In this document: positions 4,317 to 5,213 of the stretch, piece by piece
Layout: each line of letters opens with the position of its first letter
Numbering within the stretch: position 1 is the stretch's first letter
Source: an uncultured Halomicronema sp.
Lineage (GTDB): Bacteria > Cyanobacteriota > Cyanobacteriia > Phormidesmidales > Phormidesmidaceae
DNA: 5,213 bases
Direction: 5' to 3'
NCBI GenBank assembly: GCA_937897665.1
Contig: CALCPB010000805.1
Span: 1-5,213, forward strand
Translations under genes and position numbers: made by a program
The notes under the pieces: generated by a model
The model's database searches: none
What the model was told of the DNA's origin: nothing
What the model saw: the letters and a program-made list of their open reading frames with translations, nothing else

Positions 4317-5213
4317 TCATCGCGGTTTTGCCGTGGGCAATAGCTGGCGGAGGGCGCGATCGCCCAATCCATAGTTTTGCACCCAGGTCAGCAACACCAA
4401 AAGACGGCTACGATACCCCGGCAAATAAGTGACATGCACCAATAGCCACATCAACCAGGCCAAAAAACCATCAAAATTGACGCCAGCGATGCGCCCTACG
4501 CCGCCATAGCCCCCCACAATGGCTAACCGGCCCTTGTTCCAATAGCGAAAGGGCCGCGGCGGTTGGCCCCGCATCTGACGCTTCAGATTTCGCGCGACGG
4601 CGACGCCCTGCTGAAGAGCAGCAGGGGCCACACTGGCCAGTGCTGAGTCCTGATTTGCGTGGTACACGACATCACCAATGGCGTAAACATTGGGATGGTC
4701 GAACACCTGCAGCGTATTGCTCACCATGAGCTGCCCTTGGGGGGCTGACTCTAGAGGCTGAACCAGGGCCGGCAGCGCAGCTTGTGTACCCGCCGCCCAA
4801 ATCACTGTTGCTGTCGCGATCTCGACTTGGTTGGACAGCTGTACCTGGTTGGCAGTGACCGTCGCTATTTTGGTATTGAGGTGCACTTCCACCCCAAGTC
4901 GGGTGAGCTGACGGTGGGTATAGTTGCCCAGTCGTTGCGAAAATTCTGACAGCAGGTTGGCCCCTGACTGCACCAGCACAATCCGCCCCAGACCCACCAA
5001 TTCAGGAAAGTCGCGCTGAGCGGCACCGCGCCACCACTCGGCGAGGGCTCCGGCCACTTCGACCCCCGTCGCCCCACCGCCCACAATGGTAAAGGTCAGC
5101 AGTTGGCGCTGCAGCTCTCGATCAGGAGTGGCCGCCGCCTGTTCAAAACAGAGCAACAGATGATGGCGTAGGGCGATCGCATCCGCCAGGCTTTTCAGCG
5201 GAAAGCTGTGTTC
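4317..5213 (-). CDS. ndh: Type II NAD(P)H:quinone oxidoreductase (NDH-2), C-terminal part
   Basis: The frame is open from the right edge and yields 298 residues, so roughly the first 120 residues, including the first FAD-binding GxGxxG, are outside the window. Numbering from the edge, the second Rossmann motif VGGGATGVEVAG (44-55) binds NAD(P)H. YAIGD (177-181) is the FAD-contacting GD motif. The quinone-side AQxAxQ-like motif appears as A-P-A-A-L-Q-Q-G (196-203). A hydrophobic/amphipathic C-terminal segment (about 248-281) matches the membrane-docking end of cyanobacterial NDH-2 proteins. The enzyme is a monotopic, non-proton-pumping flavoprotein that passes electrons from NAD(P)H to plastoquinone. 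Residue 82, at the end of the second Rossmann strand, is Gln rather than the usual acidic residue, which bears on NADH versus NADPH use. The true start is not visible; in-frame TTG or Leu codons near 5156 are internal. DoxX follows 180 bases downstream. Confidence 0.92.
   Translation of the reverse strand, partial: EHSFPLKSLADAIALRHHLLLCFEQAAATPDRELQRQLLTFTIVGGGATGVEVAGALAEWWRGAAQRDFPELVGLGRIVLVQSGANLLSEFSQRLGNYTHRQLTRLGVEVHLNTKIATVTANQVQLSNQVEIATATVIWAAGTQAALPALVQPLESAPQGQLMVSNTLQVFDHPNVYAIGDVVYHANQDSALASVAPAALQQGVAVARNLKRQMRGQPPRPFRYWNKGRLAIVGGYGGVGRIAGVNFDGFLAWLMWLLVHVTYLPGYRSRLLVLLTWVQNYGLGDRALRQLLPTAKPR

Larger units (their letters stand above)
1361..5180. repeat. HIP1 octamers (GCGATCGC), eight dispersed copies
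   Basis: Exact GCGATCGC sites start at 1361, 2004, 2307, 2604, 3015, 3069, 4356 and 5173. A random 8-mer is expected well under once in this length, so the enrichment is clear. It is a hallmark of many cyanobacterial genomes. Seven lie inside coding regions (four in mmsA) and one at 2004 in the mmsA to 1936 gap. There are none in 1-1360, which includes all of mtnP. The self-complementary octamer is genome-wide signature sequence and does not mark a local element. Confidence 0.9.

Noticed and set aside
4865..5086. A 73-codon second minus-strand frame inside NDH-2
   Set aside because: It is fully inside the NDH-2 coding region in another frame, and its Trp/Gly/Pro-rich translation has no support.
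1..5213. Mobile element, CRISPR array, tRNA/rRNA, defence or biosynthetic system
   Set aside because: I saw no transposase, terminal inverted repeats, regularly spaced repeats, cloverleaf-like RNA or defence-gene motifs. The contents are ordinary metabolic and membrane genes plus one unknown pair.

Overview
The window looks like a piece of chromosome from a cyanobacterium, probably a moderately GC-rich filamentous one. Two things point there. The octamer GCGATCGC (HIP1, the repeat that is over-abundant in many cyanobacteria) occurs eight times in 5.2 kb. The protein sequences, especially the methylthioadenosine phosphorylase and the type II NADH dehydrogenase, also read as cyanobacterial. The genus cannot be fixed from this sequence alone.

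Layout. At the left edge the first 32 codons of a glutaminase (glsA, minus strand) run off the window, with a good sigma70-type promoter behind them. Diverging from it is mtnP (plus, 277-1152), encoding S-methyl-5'-thioadenosine phosphorylase of methionine salvage. mtnP converges, with a 17-base gap, on a two-gene minus-strand unit (1936 to 1170). That unit encodes an unrecognised 141-residue protein with a weakly PAS-like centre, then a small secreted or membrane-anchored coiled-coil protein. It has its own extended -10 promoter and Shine-Dalgarno sites. Next, still on the minus strand, is mmsA (3514-2039), a CoA-acylating (methyl)malonate-semialdehyde dehydrogenase. Its 211-base upstream gap holds a G-rich tract and a strong inverted repeat with an alternative pairing partner. 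A four-helix DoxX-family membrane protein (4136-3726) follows. The right edge is the C-terminal 298 residues of a type II NAD(P)H:quinone oxidoreductase (minus, 5213-4317).

How the genes relate. Most are housekeeping or peripheral metabolism: glutamine hydrolysis, methionine/adenine salvage, semialdehyde oxidation and quinone reduction. I see no single pathway joining them. Only the 1170-1936 pair is clearly operonic. NDH-2 and DoxX are neighbours on one strand, separated by 180 bases, and could share a membrane redox role, but that is inference. I found no mobile element, CRISPR array, RNA gene or defence system. The most useful leads are the uncharacterised gene pair, a Gln in the nucleotide-specificity position of the NDH-2, and the structured leader upstream of mmsA.
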